Below are positions 62,911 through 64,000 of a DNA stretch of 64,000 bases, piece after piece. The stretch covers positions 62,001 through 126,000 of the forward strand of contig JAISTB010000009.1 in NCBI GenBank assembly GCA_031272775.1. Reading direction: 5' to 3'. The notes beneath the pieces are model-generated. The model made no database searches, was not told the DNA's origin, and saw only the letters and a program-made list of their open reading frames with translations. The position numbers were made by a program, and so were the translations under genes. The stretch is from Fusobacteriaceae bacterium (GTDB lineage Bacteria; Fusobacteriota; Fusobacteriia; Fusobacteriales; Fusobacteriaceae). Every line of letters starts with the position of its first letter. The first letter of the stretch is position 1.

Positions 62911-62940
62911 AATTACCCTCCCTTTGCTTTTCGCTGTGAG

Positions 62941-63465
62941 CTATTTTTTCTTTGCGGGTTGCGCCGCCGCAGGCGCCGCTGCCGACGCGGGCGCTTTGTT
63001 GATCTCTTTCACGACGTCTTCGGTGATGTCCTTCGTATTTTCACTGTACATCACGGCGTTGAATTCCAGCACGAGATCGAATTTTCCGGCCTTGGCCACG
63101 GCTGAGACGGCGTTGTTGATCTTCAGTTGGATTTCCTGCATCATCTTTGTCTCTTCTCCGGCCAATTCCTGCTGCTTGGTCTGGATTTTCTTCTGGAAAG
63201 CCTGTACTTTATCGTTATAGGCCTTTTTCTGGGCATCGGTGGGGCTCTGCGTCGAGTTCAGCTCCAACTGCAGTTTCTGGATCTCCACTTCGTCTTTGCC
63301 CAACTCCGTTTCGATGAGTTTTCTCTTATTGTCAAGGGCCGTATAGATGGATTTTGTCTGATTGAACTTCTCCATGACGATTCTGGCGTTTACGATGCCG
63401 ATGTTCTGCGCCAGAGCGCTGATGGACACGCCCAATACCGCCAGCATGACCGCGAATTTTTTCAT
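62941..63465 (-). CDS. skp: Periplasmic OmpH/Skp-family chaperone
   Basis: A 174-residue exported protein: signal peptide MKKFAVMLAVLGVSISALA, then IGIVNARIVMEKFNQTK and a long helical hairpin (about 45-115) as in Skp, which carries unfolded outer-membrane proteins. An Ala/Pro tail ending in three lysines is added. The ATG at 63465 lies 10 bases after GGAGG; one at 63474 is only 2 bases away and less likely. It lies between bamA and lpxD, the classical order. Confidence 0.87.
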   Translation of the reverse strand: MKKFAVMLAVLGVSISALAQNIGIVNARIVMEKFNQTKSIYTALDNKRKLIETELGKDEVEIQKLQLELNSTQSPTDAQKKAYNDKVQAFQKKIQTKQQELAGEETKMMQEIQLKINNAVSAVAKAGKFDLVLEFNAVMYSENTKDITEDVVKEINKAPASAAAPAAAQPAKKK

Positions 63466-63517
63466 TTTTACCATTACCTCCGTTTTTTACCTTTGTTTAT
63501 TCTCTATCCGACGTATA

Positions 63518-63547
63518 AATTGTTCCCGAATCGCTTCGGGAACAATT
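63518..63547. terminator. Perfect 13-base hairpin between bamA and skp
   Basis: Arms AATTGTTCCCGAA and TTCGGGAACAATT around loop TCGC, 47 bases after the bamA stop. On the minus strand only ATTTATA follows, so termination is probably partial; it may set the bamA to skp ratio or stabilise the bamA message. Confidence 0.45.
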
Positions 63548-63594
63548 CAAGGGGATTTTTACAAATTGATCTGTCGCTTTCCGGACAGTTGCGC

Positions 63595-64000
63595 TTAGAA
63601 CGAGTGTCCCATATTGAAGTAGAATTCCATGCCGCCGTCGTTCATCCGGTTGCCCACGGGCCATCCGAAGTCGAAGCGCAGCGGACCCACGGGCGTGTTG
63701 AGCCGCAAGCCCACGCCTGCCGTCGTTCCCCAATTGTGCGGGAATTTTTCGTCTCTCTGGTAATCCTCGTCCCGGCCGTTGTTCTTCCAGGCCCGACCGG
63801 CGTCAAAGAACGCCACAAAGCCCAAAACGTCGTTGATCTGCGTCCGGTTCTCGATCGTAGCCGTCACTTTTTGCGTTCCTCTGAAGAAACCGCCGTCATA
63901 CCCTCTGAGGGAGTTGCCGCCGCCGACCCAGAAACGCTGCGTTTCTTTGGTGGTGTCGGTGGCCAGTCCGCCGATTACGCGATAGGCGAAGGTGTTCTTC
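63595..64000 (-). CDS. bamA: Outer-membrane assembly factor BamA (3' end, cut by window edge)
   Basis: About 134 C-terminal residues of an Omp85 protein. The motif FWVGGGNSLRGYDGG matches the conserved loop-6 (R-G-Y/F) motif of BamA, followed by final barrel strands (GFVAFFDAGRAWKN, TAGVGLRLNTPVGPLRFDFG) and a terminal phenylalanine (MGHSF) as required for barrel insertion. The POTRA domains lie outside the window. It leads into skp and lpxD. Confidence 0.9.
   Translation of the reverse strand, partial: KNTFAYRVIGGLATDTTKETQRFWVGGGNSLRGYDGGFFRGTQKVTATIENRTQINDVLGFVAFFDAGRAWKNNGRDEDYQRDEKFPHNWGTTAGVGLRLNTPVGPLRFDFGWPVGNRMNDGGMEFYFNMGHSF

Overview
The window looks like the chromosome of an anaerobic, amino-acid-fermenting bacterium with two membranes. 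The outer membrane is shown by bamA, skp/ompH and lpxD at the right end and by a lolA-like gene. The metabolism is shown by a complete set of genes for fermenting glutamate through 2-hydroxyglutaryl-CoA and a sodium-pumping glutaconyl-CoA decarboxylase, followed by acyl-CoA dehydrogenase and EtfAB. The housekeeping proteins (Rel, HtpG, the PheB-type ACT protein) read most like Fusobacteriota to me, with Negativicutes or Synergistota as alternatives. The GC-rich coding sequence would be unusual for known Fusobacteriota, so this placement is only an inference. No tRNA, rRNA, CRISPR array, insertion sequence or prophage was found, and no gene-free stretch exceeds 300 bases.

Layout. 1-2.6 kb: murE (cut by the window edge) and comM. 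2.8-25 kb: a specialised region with an IclR-family regulator (2826-3578), a ten-gene minus-strand cluster gcdD-gcdC-gcdB-gctA-gctB-gcdA-gltS-hgdC-hgdA-hgdB, then two TAXI-type TRAP transporters, a DUF1850 gene and the 5-oxoprolinase genes pxpA and pxpB, and finally rnr and yqeK. gltS is interrupted by one in-frame TAA. 25-35 kb: a branched-chain-type ABC transporter (livKHMGF) leading into four redox genes (OYE-type flavoprotein, SDR, fumarate-reductase-like flavoprotein, ferredoxin-fused aldo/keto reductase). 35-46 kb: a lone XRE regulator, manA, acyl-CoA dehydrogenase, a small SurA-N-like protein, etfA/etfB, htpG with a CIRCE element, trkA/trkH. 45.4-58.8 kb: one long minus-strand run of closely spaced or overlapping housekeeping genes (pepT-like, mreC, lolA-like, recO, ptsN-like, nrdR, fmt, folD, pheB, accB, corC, TPR lipoprotein, rel, tgt, polysaccharide deacetylase). 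59-64 kb: fba, a small membrane protein, serS, lpxD, skp and the 3' end of bamA.

How it fits together. The three minus-strand transcription units of the glutamate region each start with a good sigma-70 promoter followed by the same operator-like sequence (core TGGAACGCATTTCA). A matching palindrome (ATGGAA-TCTG-TTCCAT) lies just upstream of iclR. I infer one IclR regulon covering uptake (two TAXI-TRAP systems), probable 5-oxoproline opening to glutamate (PxpAB), and conversion of glutamate-derived 2-hydroxyglutarate to crotonyl-CoA with sodium export. The nearby acyl-CoA dehydrogenase and EtfAB could reduce crotonyl-CoA to butyryl-CoA. Two oddities are the nonsense codon in gltS and the absence of pxpC. 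The regulon and the uncharacterised liv-redox cluster are the most interesting parts of the window.
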